Positions 12,120 through 24,938 of a DNA stretch of 64,000 nt are shown piece by piece. The position numbers were made by a program, and so were the translations under genes. The notes below the pieces were generated by a model, which saw only the letters and a list, made by a program, of their open reading frames with translations, searched no databases and was not told where the DNA came from. Location: NCBI RefSeq assembly GCF_000002425.4, contig NC_037269.1, forward strand, positions 12,968,675 through 13,032,674, given 5' to 3'. The stretch's first letter is position 1; the number at the start of each line of letters is the position of its first letter. Origin of the DNA: Physcomitrium patens (lineage: Eukaryota > Streptophyta > Bryopsida > Funariales > Funariaceae).

Positions 12120-12830
12120 TAATTTATCTAGAAGCATGCCATCTGATCAAAGTACCTCCTTTCAAATAGAACTATTGTATGGGGCCAAACCAACAAATTG
12201 GCTAATGTATCACCTAGCACCAAATGAACTTGAAGAGCTATGAAAAACAAACTCTTAAAAAAAGACCTCAATTGAGAAAGCACATCACTATAGGAAGCAC
12301 CTATACTCTTTGTATTAAAAAAAATGGTGGATTTCAGCTTTGCATTGACTATCAAGGCTTTAATAAGCAGGCTGTCAAAAATGCATATCCACTTTCATGC
12401 ATGGATGATCTTTTTAACCAACTTTGAGGTGCAATCATCTTTATTAAATTGGACCTTTGCAGTTTCTATTAGCAGATACCTATTGCAAAACATGATATAG
12501 AAAAGATGGTATTTTGTACATGGTATAGACATTTTGAATGGTTTGTTTTACTTTTTTGCCTCACTAATGTTCCAACTTCCTTTATGAATCACATAAATAG
12601 ATTATTTTAGGACCTTTTGAATAAGTATGTAATTGTCTTCATTGATGACATTTTATTCTATAGTAAAATCTTTAAAGAGTATGAGCAACATCTATAAGAA
12701 GTGTTGCATCACCTATAAGATAGTCGCTTTTATTATAAGCAATCAAAGATGAACTTTGGAAGTTAGACGTCATCTTTTTGAAGCATGTCATGTCTTCCAA
12801 AGCCATATGCATGGAATAAAGTAAGATGAA
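12120..12830 (+). pseudogene. Reverse transcriptase pseudogene of Gypsy C
   Basis: The frame at 12224-12427 contains FQLCIDYQGFNKQAVKNAYP and MDDLFNQL, the start of the RT fingers and palm. Past a stop come IKLDLCSFY, then FCLTNVPTSF, then VFIDDILFYSK at about 12630-12670, where FIDD is the catalytic motif. The C-terminal thumb is broken by frameshifts. Similarity to A and B is only at family level, so this is a separate lineage. Confidence 0.82.
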
Positions 12831-12839
12831 AGTGGTAGA

Positions 12840-13480
12840 GGATTGACCAACCTTAAGGATGCTTCTAAATTTTTCTCATTCTTAGGCCTTATTAGATATT
12901 ATTGTCATTTTATTCAACAATTTGCACAAATTATTACTTCACTAACAAATTTATTAGAAAAAGATGCCCCATTTAAATGGAAACTGGAGCAAAAAAGGAC
13001 ATTTCATAGGTTGAAGGAGGCACTCATTACTAATCTAATATTATAATTGTATGATTTCAACCTTCTTTGTATGCTTGACATTGATCCTTTCAACTTTGCT
13101 ATTCATGCAATCCTTCAACAAAACTTTGATAAAGGCCTTCAATTTATGGCATATAAATCATGCAAGCTTAGAAGGACAAATCGCAATTACCCTACATGTA
13201 ATCAAGAACAACTAACAATTGTACATACCACAAAGATATGGCAACACTATCTGTTGAGAAAACTAGTGACTGTTCAGACTAACTATCGGTCATTGCTATA
13301 CAATTTCCATCTAAAAAGTAAGAAATTACAATATTATTATTAAAAAGAAGAATTGCAGCTCTTTGATATTCAGCTTGAATACAAGTGATGGTGACAATAC
13401 ACCATACTAAACTCCTTATTATGTAAATCAAACTTGAAGCTTGAATCAGAGGATAAGGTAAAAGTTGCTATTATTAATAG
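12840..13480 (+). pseudogene. RNase H region pseudogene of Gypsy C
   Basis: 12843-13046 reads FFSFLGLIRYYCHFIQQFA and ITSLTNLLEKDAPFKW, the connection typical of Gypsy RT-RNase H. After one stop, 13047-13343 continues with a degraded RNase H domain (MLDIDPFNFAIHAILQQN, QEQLTIVHTTKIWQHYL). The active-site Asp and Glu positions are only partly kept. Confidence 0.78.
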
Positions 13481-13659
13481 TATCATTTCAAACCTAATTA
13501 AAAGAACAAAATGGAAGGAAGTTAAACATTAGAATACTTATTGCAAAATGATTATTAATTGGCTTAAGGTGGACTATATGCAATATCAAAATTAACATCT
13601 TAATGATCGCTTGCTTTATCTCAAGAAGAAGATTTATGGATGTGATAATGCTATATTTT

Positions 13660-14660
13660 GAAGATGCATACTTCAAAAAAGACATGACATTCCAATATTT
13701 AGACATCTAGGACATGAAAAGACTCTAAAATAGATCTCAAGGACATGATTTTGGACAAGTTTGGATTGTAATGTTTGAGCTTTTTTACACTTGTGTGAAT
13801 CTTGCAAATGAACATTTAATGCAATAGAACATTTTTTGGACTATTGCAGCTAATTCTATTATCTATAGTATGTTGGAAGCAAATATCTATAAATCTCATT
13901 ACATATTTGTCACAGACGCCTCACAATCACATTGAAGTTGTTGTCTTTGTAGACCAACTCTCGAAAAAAATTAATTCGGTTATGGTACGCTCTCATATTG
14001 ATATTCCAACACTTGCATAGAACTTCTTCAATATATTCTTTTGTCACCATCAATTAGCTCATATCATCATTTAAGATTGAGATCCATGCTTCACAAGGAA
14101 TATTTGGCAGTCTTTGTTCAAGCTACTAAGTGCACAATCTGTCATGTCTACGACCTTCTATCCTCAAACAGATGGACAAATGAAGCATGAAAATCAAACC
14201 TTGGACGATATGCTACAAGCATATATAATAATTCATCATAATAATTGAGATGAATAGTTGATGCTTTTAGAGTTTATTTATAATGATAGTATTCAAGTAA
14301 ATATTAGTTAATTATTATTCTTCTTTAATATTAATCAACATCTAATTATACTAACAAATATTTATTTTGTCATTGATACCAAAAATTTGACAACAAAGGA
14401 GTTTATATAATAACTTACGAAAACTTTGCAAGAGATACAACATTGCCTTCTTATTGTACACAATCAACAAAAACAATATGGAAATAATCACTGATAATAT
14501 AAGTTCTTCTAGGAAGGTGATCAAGTATTACTCTCCAATACCAACTTTCTATTTGCTTCATCAATCTAAATCCATAAGCTGGCACCTTGATGGCTTAAAA
14601 CTTTTCACATTTCAATAATGATTTTTGTTGTTGTATATTGCCTTATGCTTTTGCTACATA
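13660..14660 (+). pseudogene. Integrase pseudogene of Gypsy C
   Basis: About 13690-13810 has a HLGHEKT segment and a CESC-type pair, remnants of the HHCC zinc domain. About 14130-14220 reads FYPQTDGQMKHENQTLDDML in pieces, the HPQTDGQTE block that carries the catalytic Glu. Stops and shifts occur throughout. I see no chromodomain before the polypurine tract. Confidence 0.7.
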
Positions 14661-14943
14661 TTTGGATCAATTTGGTCTTCTATATTTTATAACTTAAAGA
14701 ATTCATACTAAGCCAAGGAACTTTTCAGATTGACACCAACCACCACCACTACTAATTGTGATTGATGACCAATAAGAGTATAAAATGAATAGTATTTTAG
14801 AGCATTGATACCATTACCATAGAAATGGATGTTTACAACTTCAATACAAAATTCTCTAGAGAATTTATTCTATCCATAATGCAATATAAAAACCTACATA
14901 GAACCTCACTCATTATTAAGAAATAATTTGAAAATACTACATT

Positions 14944-14956
14944 AGCAGAGGAAGAT
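14944..14956 (+). promoter_or_regulatory. Polypurine tract of Gypsy C (decayed)
   Basis: AGCAGAGGAAGAT sits a few bases before the 3' LTR, where plus-strand priming takes place in LTR elements. Confidence 0.5.
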
Positions 14957-14960
14957 TAAT

Positions 14961-15439
14961 TATAATAGGATATGAATAAGATATTTGTATTATTAACACA
15001 TAGAAATAAGTAGTTGGAGCCATATTTGAAAAGTTTTCAGAAGTTTTTAGAAATTTCTAGAATTAGAGATAAATTGATAGTCTATATAGGATCCACCATG
15101 AAGCATTCTAAAATAGACTTAAAAAAGTTATTTAGGTACGGCCTACTATTAAGAATATTTTAGAATGGTTCTAAGATGATTGGATAAAATATAAATAGGG
15201 CTAGCTAGGGCCATTAAGGTATCTGATCAGGTATGGCTTTGGTGCCTTTTTTTTTTAATAAAATTTGGTTTTGCTCTTTATTGTTTAATTTTGTTTTATT
15301 TTCTTTTGATGTATTATGCTTTTCATGTTCCATCTTATTTAATTTTGTCGTGATGTACACTATTTTATGTTGTGATGGGATTTATAATACTATAGTTTAG
15401 AAAGATCTTAGATCTTAAAGATAATCCTGTCATGTTTCA
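14961..15439 (+). repeat. 3' LTR of Gypsy C
   Basis: It starts TATAATAGGATATG (TG decayed to TA) and ends TTTCA. It is collinear with the 5' LTR at 9797-10332. A TATA-like TATAAATAGGG at about 15190 and an AATAAAATTT at about 15257 are plausible promoter and poly(A) signals within the LTR. Confidence 0.87.
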
Positions 15440-15817
15440 TCTAATATCTATAATCATAATATGCCATTATTTTTAAGGTATATTCTTAAATAAAGTAAAT
15501 CAATCTAGATAATCCATCATGTAATTTATTTTATTTTTATTTTTATCTATGTACTAAATATTTACATCGTCTACAAGCACATCAACATGAGCTTTAAATG
15601 TCAAGTTGTCTTCTTCATCAAATTCATCAATTATGGAAGTATTTACTTTTCATTCCTTGACATCTATATTTTTTTTTTCTTTAGATAGTTCAAATATTTA
15701 ATTTTTTTTCCATCAAAATACTCATGCTTTTATTGGCCATTGTTATTATATTTTTTATACTTTTTTTTTTCAAGTTTAGCAATCTTGGTAGATTGTTTCT
15801 TTCTCTCTTCTATAGAG

Positions 15818-16346
15818 TGTCAAAGACATAAATTTTACTTGAAGAAAACTCAATATATCTTTTTGTTACTTGAAAAGACTAAAAAGTCATTTAAAGATGG
15901 TAATATACTGAATTAGAATGGCTATTACAAAAGAAAAGAAGACTAGAAAGTCTTGAAATAAGTCTAAAGATTGGAAAGGCATTGACAAGAGTAAAGAAGG
16001 CTTCATTCTTTCTTCCATATATACTATCTAACTAAGAGCTATATGACAATATTTTGTAGGACTTCTAACATATGTTGATTTTGTAAGACATATGTTTTAA
16101 TTTATAAAGCAAGTTTCTTACATGCATGCTACATTACAAGCTTGTATCACAAGCTACCAACATATGTAATATGTAGCTATCTTATTCATTAAGTTTCTAA
16201 TCTATCAATCAACTATAAATATGGATAAAATCAAATATATGTTTATGAAGCTTCTAAGAAGCTTTGCAACAAGATAATATTAAATCTACCTACATTTACT
16301 TTCTATCTAATACTTCTTATCTAATTAAATATATATGTCCATAACA
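15818..16346 (-). repeat. Solo LTR of the B chromovirus
   Basis: On the minus strand it starts TGTTATGGACATAT at 16346 and ends CTTTGACA at 15818, collinear with the B LTRs (541 bp) over 529 bp. No internal element sequence adjoins either end. TAGAG (15813-15817) and TAGAA (16347-16351) form a TSD with one G-to-A change. It therefore arose by recombination between the two LTRs of a former full element. Confidence 0.85.
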
Positions 16347-16779
16347 TAGAAAGATGCTTAAGGCTTAGACTAAAACCCTAGCTTCAATTAAAAAAGATGA
16401 TTTTTTTTCTTTGTCGTCTATTCATTTTTTAATTCAATTTTTTTTTCTTCTCTAAGTAATTACAATATCAATACTTTGATAGCTTGTTCATGTCTTAGCA
16501 CATTATTCTAGGTTATAAGTAGATTACAAAATCTTTATAGCAAAGTACTCAAAATTTTACAAATAACTATTTGGTTTGAAATAAGTTCACCAAGATTATT
16601 CAATTGATTTATAAGTTATTCTATGCAACCAACTTGATTAACTTCTTTAATATTTGGCTTAATTTTCATCTCAAAAAATTATTGCTATGGAATTTTGCTC
16701 ATGTATTATATATAAATAATGCCATATTTAATTAAATATGTGATAATTTATTAGTTTATGCATGTATTTTTTGTTTTTA

Positions 16780-16811
<32 letters not shown>

Positions 16812-19229
16812 GTTGCATCTTTGTTAGTCTATTCTTCATCATCAACAAACAATTTTCCTAGAATTGTACCATTTACAATGTCTAGCAAGTTTCTTATATG
16901 GAATAAGATGCCCATCTCAAATTATTATGAGTTTTTTATGTGTATAATATCAATACGTACAAAGTCATATTTGGAAGGAATTTGTAAAATAAAAGGTAGT
17001 AGACCAGCAAAGATTTGGCTTTAAATAGATCTATCTAAGGTTTCTTTTTAGATGAGCATAATCTCTATATGATGAAGTCTTTTGTAAATTTCTTCTTTCA
17101 TCGATAACTAACAATTGTATGTATTTTCTTACTTAAGCTAATTTTTAGAAAGTAGACACGTTTTGCATGTGAGACAACAAAAATATGGGCTCATAATTTA
17201 TTGAAAATAAAAAACAAAATTTTGATGCTTTGACCTTATTCACACAATGTTTTGAGTATGAAAAAGATTTTTTACATTTATCACATAAATTAAAGAATAC
17301 ATAATCTTTATACAAGATTTTATGTGAGGTTAAACAATGGATCATAATAATCCTTGATTATTTGGTTAAGAAACTTGATCATTATTCCTTTAATTGACTT
17401 GATCTTATATCTAATCACATAAGTATTCAACTTCTTATACATGTAATATTTCCAATAATTATAATTAGAAACTAAAGAGAATTGGCAATAACCACAGATT
17501 TGCAACAAGAATGAAGAAGAAAACTAGATAATGGTAGTACTTTATAGAGCCTTTAACTACTATGAAAATCAATATAATCCAATTGTCAATGCATTGTAGA
17601 ACCAAAAAAAAGAAAAACATGAAGAATTGACCATAATAACTTATAAAAATTAGACTATACTATAAAAATATTATATAAGAAGAAAACATGCACCAACATA
17701 AAAAAAGAAGGAAAAAACATAATCAATCCTAAAATTAACTTTTGTACATTGTACAAGAAAGCATCAATACTAATTATTTTAGGTCAAAGATGAATTGAGA
17801 TTGAATACTTCATTCCTACTCTATCATAGACAAATATAGAAAAAAAGAAAAAAAGAATTATTATATTTTTACCTCAAGCTACTGACAAGAAAAAAATAAT
17901 AAAAACTACAACCTTGAAAAGACATCAATTTAGAGAAAATATAACTACTTCCACCATAATACCATTAGAATCAAAGGCACCGTAGTCAAGCACAAAAAGG
18001 ACTTCCAGAGGAATCAACATGATAGAAAAAAGAATATGAGATCTTGACCTACTCCAGCAATGATCTTTTGCAAAGCAACTACTACAATAAGGCAATATAA
18101 GGCAACTACTATACAATACTTTTACTTGTTGATGGAGAAGAAAATTATCACTAGCATTATAACACAGGCATACTATTGCTGTCATATAGATATGATCTTA
18201 AAAAAATACACCCAATTGTTGACTTTTGCCTTCGAAGGAAGAAAGTGCAAAAAATCTCAGCCACAACTTTTGAAATTTATAGAGTTCTTAAAATCACTTA
18301 TCTAAAACAACAAAGAAAGAGCCAAAGGGAGACTAAGATCCTTTTTTGTCAAGAAGCTTATTTAAGAAATTCAAATCAATAGCTTGTACTGATGGTTTTT
18401 TTTTGTTAATCCAACTTATTTTATTAAAATTTTAGACTCTCACATAGGTGTAAAAAAAATGTTTTAGTTGAAGATGCTTCAACGTGTAAAAAAACATATT
18501 GATTTAAATCCTTTTTTTTAAAAAATTATAATTTTAAGTCATATAAAATACTTTTATAAATATTACTATTTGGCCTTTAGTAATTAAAATTTCATACAAA
18601 AGTTCCTACTTAGTATTCTATACTTACTACTAATACTAATTTTCTTTTATTTAAAATTCTTTATACTAACTTCACCTAAAAATTGTGATTTTTAGCAATA
18701 TAAGTGTAAATTTTTTTCTAAAATTATAAATGAGTCAATTTGATGACTCTTAACATACAAAAGTAGGTGATATTTTTTTGTAGGTATTTTAAATAAAAAA
18801 ATAAGAAAAATTACAATACATGTCTTTTACACAACAAATATAAATACTACACTAACTCATGTGTTGAATGAATTCTATTCTTGCTGAGAAAATCCCTTTC
18901 ACACATACACATATACAATTTCTTCTTTAAATGATTATCTTAAGTGATTTATGCCATATGACTAGTCTATAAATTTTGGCTATTTTCTTTATGTTTAACA
19001 ATGCAAAATTATTACTTAAGTGGCTTGAAAATCTTCAAAATAAAGAATCAATATAGTCTTTATATTATATTTGAATTTGAATTTTATCTCAACTTTCTAC
19101 TTTACTCTCTTTTTTTCTCTCTTTTTAATTCTTCTTTTCTTTTATTTTTTTATAATAAGTCTTCTTTTATAAGATTTAAAAAAAATATACAACTTATGGA
19201 AAGATTTTTTCAAAGATATCTATATTCAT
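16347..19229. other. AT-rich DNA with no recognisable gene
   Basis: It holds an (AAT)n microsatellite at about 16780-16812 and a telo-box-like AAACCCTAG at about 16375. Short frames on both strands (17145-17508 minus, 18060-18382 plus) show no known motif and are biased to Lys/Ile/Tyr/Asn. The part nearest 19229 may include the upstream end of the MULE, but no terminal inverted repeat could be identified by eye. Confidence 0.55.
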
Positions 19230-20770
19230 GTAATAAATTGTTGAATGGCATTGTAACTAAGCATTTAAAGAAAGATTGTCACATCTGATACTATTATAAC
19301 TACATAAATGGCTATAAAATTATTATTTTAAAGCATTTTCAAAAATAAAAAAATTCAAATTTAAAAAATTAGTTTTCCATTGATGATTGTTATTTGGCTG
19401 AATAAAAGAGACAATTGCTAACACTTCAAGGTTGTCAATCTAGAGGACAATTATGAACCTTCATTGGCTTTATATATACATATTTTGTATGAAAAACTAA
19501 TGAGGGTTGAAAGTATATATATTAATAGTTTGCTACTTGCAAATGCTTTTCTATACGAGTTTTTGATTGCAATGCAATAATATGATGAAAGATTTGCTAC
19601 TATGCAAAAAAAATTATAATATATATCAAAAGTTTATTAAGACATGGCTTGATAGATGTACACCATTAAAAGCCTTACTTGATGACTTTACTTGCCAAAG
19701 CTACCAGATAACATACAAAACAATAAATCATAGAAAAATAATCTATATTTTTTTTGCTTATCATATTTTAATTAAATTTATTTACTTAAATCAAAAAATT
19801 ATGTTGATTGATACCAACTACAAGATCAATAAGTATTGAATGCAATTCTTATATGTTATTAGGTGCACAACTTTCAATAGCTCTTTTATAGTAGCACTTA
19901 TTTTTATGGCCTTGAAAGAAATTAGATTTTATAAGATTGTACTTAAATGGATCAAAAAAATTATTTGTTAATTTATTTTTACCTAATACTTTTATTATAG
20001 ATCATAAACTCGTCTTAATTGATGCAATCAAAGAAATCTCTCTATCTACAACTATTCTTTTATGTATTTCATACATTGATAAGAATATTGATAAAAATTG
20101 CAAGCAAGTCTTTTTAAACAAGCAATGGCAAGAATTTTTGCAAAGTTGGTGCTTAGTAATATTTGTGCATTCCAAAAAAGAATTTAAAGCACAATGTAGC
20201 GAATTTGTTACTTGGATAAACAAGCTTTGTTTATTTGACAACTTTGTAACTTTTGCCACATACTCAAGTAATATCTTATATAAAAAAAATTATTTATTTA
20301 GCATATGCCAATGCATGGAGCTTTACATCAAGAATATATATATAAGAAATTTGTAGTATAGTTTTTTTATGAAAAAAGACACATCTTAACATTTTTCAAT
20401 TCAATTTCTTATGATGAAATCTTCTAAGATGTCAATCAATTAATCCTTTATTATGTATTGAAAAAGATCTATAAAGTTCGTTTTCTTTTAACAAATATGT
20501 TTAGATTCTTATCTAATATATTGGAATATGTTTTAGCAACTATCGATAGCCTTCTATGACATCAATATATTCTTGTGCTTGTAGAATTCCAAACTATGTC
20601 ACAATAACAACCACAACCTATTGGTGAACTAGAAATGGTATAGATAAAGAAGCATCCATTGTGGAAAAATGACACAATAAGAGATCCATTTGGATTTGAA
20701 TACTTTCAATGCAAAGCAAGGACAATGTCTTGCGGTGCATGCAATAACCTTAGACATTGGCAAATAAATT
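19230..20770 (+). pseudogene. MULE / FAR1-type transposase pseudogene
   Basis: Several consecutive segments, in shifting frames, follow the plan of plant Mutator-like (FAR1-related) transposases. A FAR1-like DNA-binding remnant (LKVVNLEDNYEPSLA-like, about 19420-19465) comes first. Next is a TPLKALLDDF segment (about 19660-19690), then LIDTNYKINKY (about 19806-19837), the MULE core carrying the first catalytic Asp. A second segment at 19980-20250 has IIDHKLVLIDAIKEI, LLCISYIDKNIDKNCKQ and LQSWCLVIF, where the family has a DRELALMNAI and LLCxWHINKN pattern. The tail near 20670-20750 reads RDPFGFEYFQCKARTMSCG. Transposases of this family cut and paste DNA between terminal inverted repeats. This copy has stops and frameshifts and lacks key residues (WH changed to SY). 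Confidence 0.8.
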
Positions 20771-23690
20771 ACATATACCTATGATTTGAATAGGCAGTAG
20801 CAGAACAAAATTCAAATTCAAATTTTTCATGTTATTTTTGAAACATTGATGCAATAAAAGATAAATAATATTATAAAGAAAGAAGATAAGAAAATGTGAT
20901 ATAATACATTATTACTATTATGTATATTATGGTATTATTTTATATTAAAATAGATTTTATATTACAAAGATTGACTATAATTGATTTGTAAAAGTTAAAA
21001 TGGAAGAAAAGAAAAGTTTGTTAGCAATAGCAATGAGTGGCTTGGTTGTACTAAAGGTCTACTATTATCTGTGTATATTGTGGTATGATATTACATAAGT
21101 TATAAAAATTGATTCTACTAATGTACCTCCAAATTCCTAAGAAGTAGTGTAATTGATAAATAAGTGTAAGCTATCTGAATAAGACTTGAAAATGTATCTA
21201 TATATTGTCAAATTATAGTAACAAGCTCAGAAGTCCTTTAAATTTTTTATTCTTTTGCATTGAATCTATACACTTCTATAAAAATTTATTTTTCTTTACA
21301 AAGAAAGTATGATAATCTTTTAATATTAACTTTACATAAGTGATATCACATAAGTTCTTTAATAGTTAATGTTGCCGCACCAAGGGACCTCTTTATACAT
21401 ATTGTATAACTCTTTTAGGAGCCTTGTTATTAGTAATTGCTATCTTTACATTAGAAAAATATTTTTTAACACCTTGAGGCTCTGAAATATTATATTCTAT
21501 GGCTTTCAGCACTCCAATTTGAATTTTTTGTGGTCATATTGTCTTTTCTTTTGTACTCTTCACTACAACCTTACATTTGATGCAGTCTCATGTGTATGCA
21601 CTATTGAAATTTTTCTTGTGAGTATTTTTTTATTTACATAATCATTTGATGATATTTAATGAGGTGCAAGTTTTGTATAATTTCTAGTAGTAACCTACTT
21701 TTCTTTCATTAATCTATTTTCATGATTACTATCTCTTTTGTTTGTAAAATTCAGCAATAATACTAGCTAAATGAATTTGAGTATAATAGAAGATGACTTC
21801 TTCAACTTCTTCACTTAAGAAACAAATTTCTCTTTTGAAGAATCTGTAATAGACTATTTTTTTGAAGGTTCTATAACAAAATTCTTGACATAAATATATA
21901 TATTTTTAATTTTTGTTGTATCTTGTAAATTTTTTCATATATACTAAAAATACCAACTTCTAATTTATAGTATAGTGATCTTTGAAAATTGGCAAAAAAA
22001 TTTACTAAGAAAAAATGTAGATTTAGAAAAACTTCTTTAAAGACTTTGTATCTAGAAGCCCCTAGAAGGGCCCTATCCATTGACCAATCAACAAGACCAT
22101 TAAATGAAGGGCTTTTGCTATTACACAATATGTTGTCTTGCTTAAGAATATACCAAGCACTTGGTTGTAGAAGGTAAATTCGAAATTGTAACAAAAAAAA
22201 TCTAAACAACTCTAATAGAATTATAAATAAATCCTAATTTGACCTTTAATTCTACCTTTAAGTGTTAATTCTACCTTTAATTATAGATTTAAAATTTATA
22301 AATAAATTATAAATAAATCTTTAATAAATATTAAAATAAATCTTAATAATTATTAATTAAAATATTAATCTTAAATAAAGTTTTTTTTTACATATTTCAA
22401 TCTTCAAGCAAACATCAAATATAAAAATTTTGAAAAAAATTGAACTTATCAATTGAAAGAAAAGTTTCTAATTTTTTTGGATGTTGACTATTTTTTTATT
22501 TTTTTATTTTTTTCAAATTTGATGTTAAAGTTCTAGCAAAAATTACTTCTTGTTCAATTTTTTTAATTTTTCTTTAAATTGATAAAATTATAGAAACTCA
22601 AGTTCATTATATTTTTACTAAATTTTACTTCAATTAAACTAATAGTTTTCTTTAGATGAAAAAAATCATATTGACTTTAAAAATCAAATACTCAAGATTT
22701 TAATCCAACCAAAATTCAATATGCTTCAATCTAACTATTTAATTGATCTTAAATTTCAAAGTATATTTGCAAATCTACAAAATTTTACTTATCCATCTAT
22801 TGTAATATTTATAATATTCTTAAATATATAAAATTATTTTTATTTTTTAAAGTCCAAAATTACTAAAAATATCTTTAACTTTGAAAAGTTCTTAGAAACT
22901 CAAAATTAATCTAAATCACCTAAATCAACGCTAAAAAAAGTTTTATAAATTAGGATCTAATTTCAACTTTGATTCACAATCAATTATCTTTGGATATCAA
23001 CTCTTGATTTTTTAAGGTAAATTTTGCAACAAATTATTCTTAACTTTATCTTAAAGATGCATATATGATTTATTTTTTTAAATCTACTTTATTTTATCTT
23101 ATTTATGGTCATGCAAAGTAAGTAGAATCTTTTTTGTAAAAAGACAATATTATCACTAAATTTTTTTACTACCTCCATATTTTTTTATTTATGTTTTGTG
23201 ACTATATTATTCAATTAAGCTCTTCTATAACAAAACTCATATTTTTATCTTTCATCATATAGTCATATTACAACAAAACCTTCTCCTCCCCCCCCCCCTC
23301 TCAACCTTCCATGCAATTGTGCAAAGTGGCAAGGTCTACACAATAATATCCAATCTATTAAAAGTCTTAAATTTTGTTTTCGGATTTGCATATAACAATA
23401 TAAGGTGTACATGTAACAACTCAGCTTGAGCATAAAATGTTTAGTATTCAATCCATAGAATTTCTATGCTGAGATTGTAGTGAAATCAACACTTTTATAA
23501 TAATTTTTTTAAAAATAAATGCCAAAAAAATAATTTTAATAATAATTTTAAAATTATTCACCATACATAAAATATTTAAAATATCATATAAATTAATAAT
23601 TTTATAAAAAAATTGAATTTTTACTATTTTCATATGTTGAAATATATACATATAGCCTTACATACATACACACATGCAGCGCATTTTACA
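20771..23690. other. AT-rich DNA with no recognisable gene
   Basis: Very low GC, with many homopolymer A/T runs. Opposed frames at 21871-22209 (minus) and 21989-22177 (plus) overlap a short GC-richer patch at 22040-22110 but match nothing I recognise. A C-run lies at 23287-23299. The composition rises sharply at about 23690, where the GC-rich island begins. Confidence 0.55.
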
Positions 23691-24307
23691 GTCTAATTCA
23701 AAGTTAAACAAGTGTTGCCAACACTAGGCACTTGCCTTCAGTCACCATTCTAAATTGCCGTTGCCGCGACCTGCCGTCATCTGCCGCTAACAAGCGTGAC
23801 CAGACGCAGCTTCTACAACCCGCAGATTCGCCGCAGCCGCGGACGCGAGGCCTGGGGCCTTAGTGGAAGAGCTTTCCGATGTCGGCAACATGCTTCGCCC
23901 GTGTGTAAACAAACGCCGTTTTTGCAGCACACCAAGCATCGCCTATTCTTAGATCTTGGAGTCCACTCCCATGTCCCCATGCACCACGTCGATCTCGTCT
24001 CCTACCTACTCTTCTACAGTCTACGACAAAAGATCCTTGTGAGGCTTCGTTGCCACCCTCACTCACGTCTGAAGCACTGCATGCACTGGCCAGCGTTCTT
24101 CATGCCATTCCTGGTTCTGTATCGCTCTCTGGAAGAACTCTTGCTGAGAATTCGATACTCGTGGCGAGCTAGCGATTGTATCGTGCTTATCATCGGATTC
24201 AGTGTGCAGAAGTCCGCTTCAGTAGACTCGACTCTAGGTGTCTGCTTGCATCGAGAAGTCGAACTAGAATCCGTGATACTCTATGTTGTGGCGGTGCCGG
24301 TTCTATT
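23690..24307 (+). other. Left part of GC-rich island, with unassigned open frames
   Basis: Base composition changes abruptly here to about 50% GC. A 173-codon plus-strand frame (23796-24317) covers most of it. Without the Copia insertion the same frame would run from 24307 straight into 35534 and stay open for about 25 more codons. A second frame (about 23915-24172) starts just after a good acceptor-like TTTTTGCAG and has plausible codon use (TSEALHALASVLHAIPGS). I recognise neither product. This could be an exon of an unidentified gene or only GC-rich intergenic DNA. Confidence 0.35.
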
Positions 24308-24560
24308 TGTTGAGTGAATACATCCAAACATATTCTATTCCTCATTCATTCGTAGTACCAAAGGATTTCACATGTCTATAAGTTAGCTTATTGTGTTCGA
24401 TAGTTTAGTTCGAGAGAGACACAGTTGCAGAGTGTTATCGAACGAGAGAAAGAATACTTTCAGTATTAGATTCTTGTGACTCTAAAGAATTGTGTATGAT
24501 TGAATAAAGAGATATTTGTGTTATAAACGAGTGTACATTTACAGAGTATAGAATCCAACA
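24308..24560 (+). repeat. 5' LTR of the Copia element
   Basis: A 253 bp LTR that pairs with 35274-35528. Shared features include 'ACATCCAAACATATTCTA', 'AAAGGATTTCACATGTCT', a GAATAAAGAGATATTTGT stretch that may serve as poly(A) signal, and the end AGAATCCAACA. The next bases, GGTCATGAGCCC, are a weak fit to a tRNA-Met primer site. Confidence 0.92.
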
Positions 24561-24938
24561 GGTCATGAGCCCACACCCGCATGTATGCTACGCTGAATAC
24601 ACATATATAATTTTTTGCTTCTCTGAAATCTCATAAAATGTCCACAACAATAGGGATTCAATAAAAAAAATTCCTCTATTTTTTTTTCTTGATTATTGAT
24701 TCTTAATTATTTTCTTTACACAAGATTGTCATGATATTTACTATTATACATGGAGTATTATATTATTTCAAGACCAGATTCTATTATTCCTATTACAGTA
24801 CTCAATATCAACAGCATTATATCACTAGGTTATGCATTCTAACTTTATTTTCTTGATTGCATTTTTTCAATCCTTTTTTTTATTTTGTTTTAATTGATTC
24901 TACTCTATTTTTATTCACTCTTTATATCTCTATGTATC

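Larger units (their letters stand above)
9797..15439 (+). mobile_element. Complete but decayed Ty3/Gypsy element, lineage C
   Basis: Two LTRs (9797-10332 and 14961-15439) flank a 4.6 kb interior with gag, protease, RT, RNase H and integrase remnants in the normal Gypsy order. The flanks TCTAT (9792-9796) and TCTAA (15440-15444) are a 5 bp TSD with one change. A primer-binding site matching initiator Met tRNA follows the 5' LTR, so this lineage primes differently from A and B. There are many stops and frameshifts, mostly explained by C-to-T and G-to-A. LTR divergence is high, so the insertion is old. Confidence 0.88.

Noticed and set aside
16821-18382. Several 60-90 codon frames in AT-rich DNA
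   Set aside because: Composition is what random AT-rich sequence gives, frames overlap on both strands, and no motif is present.
21871-22209. 112-codon minus frame overlapping a GC-richer patch, briefly considered an organelle-derived insert
   Set aside because: No plastid or mitochondrial gene could be recognised and the frame is low-complexity on both ends.
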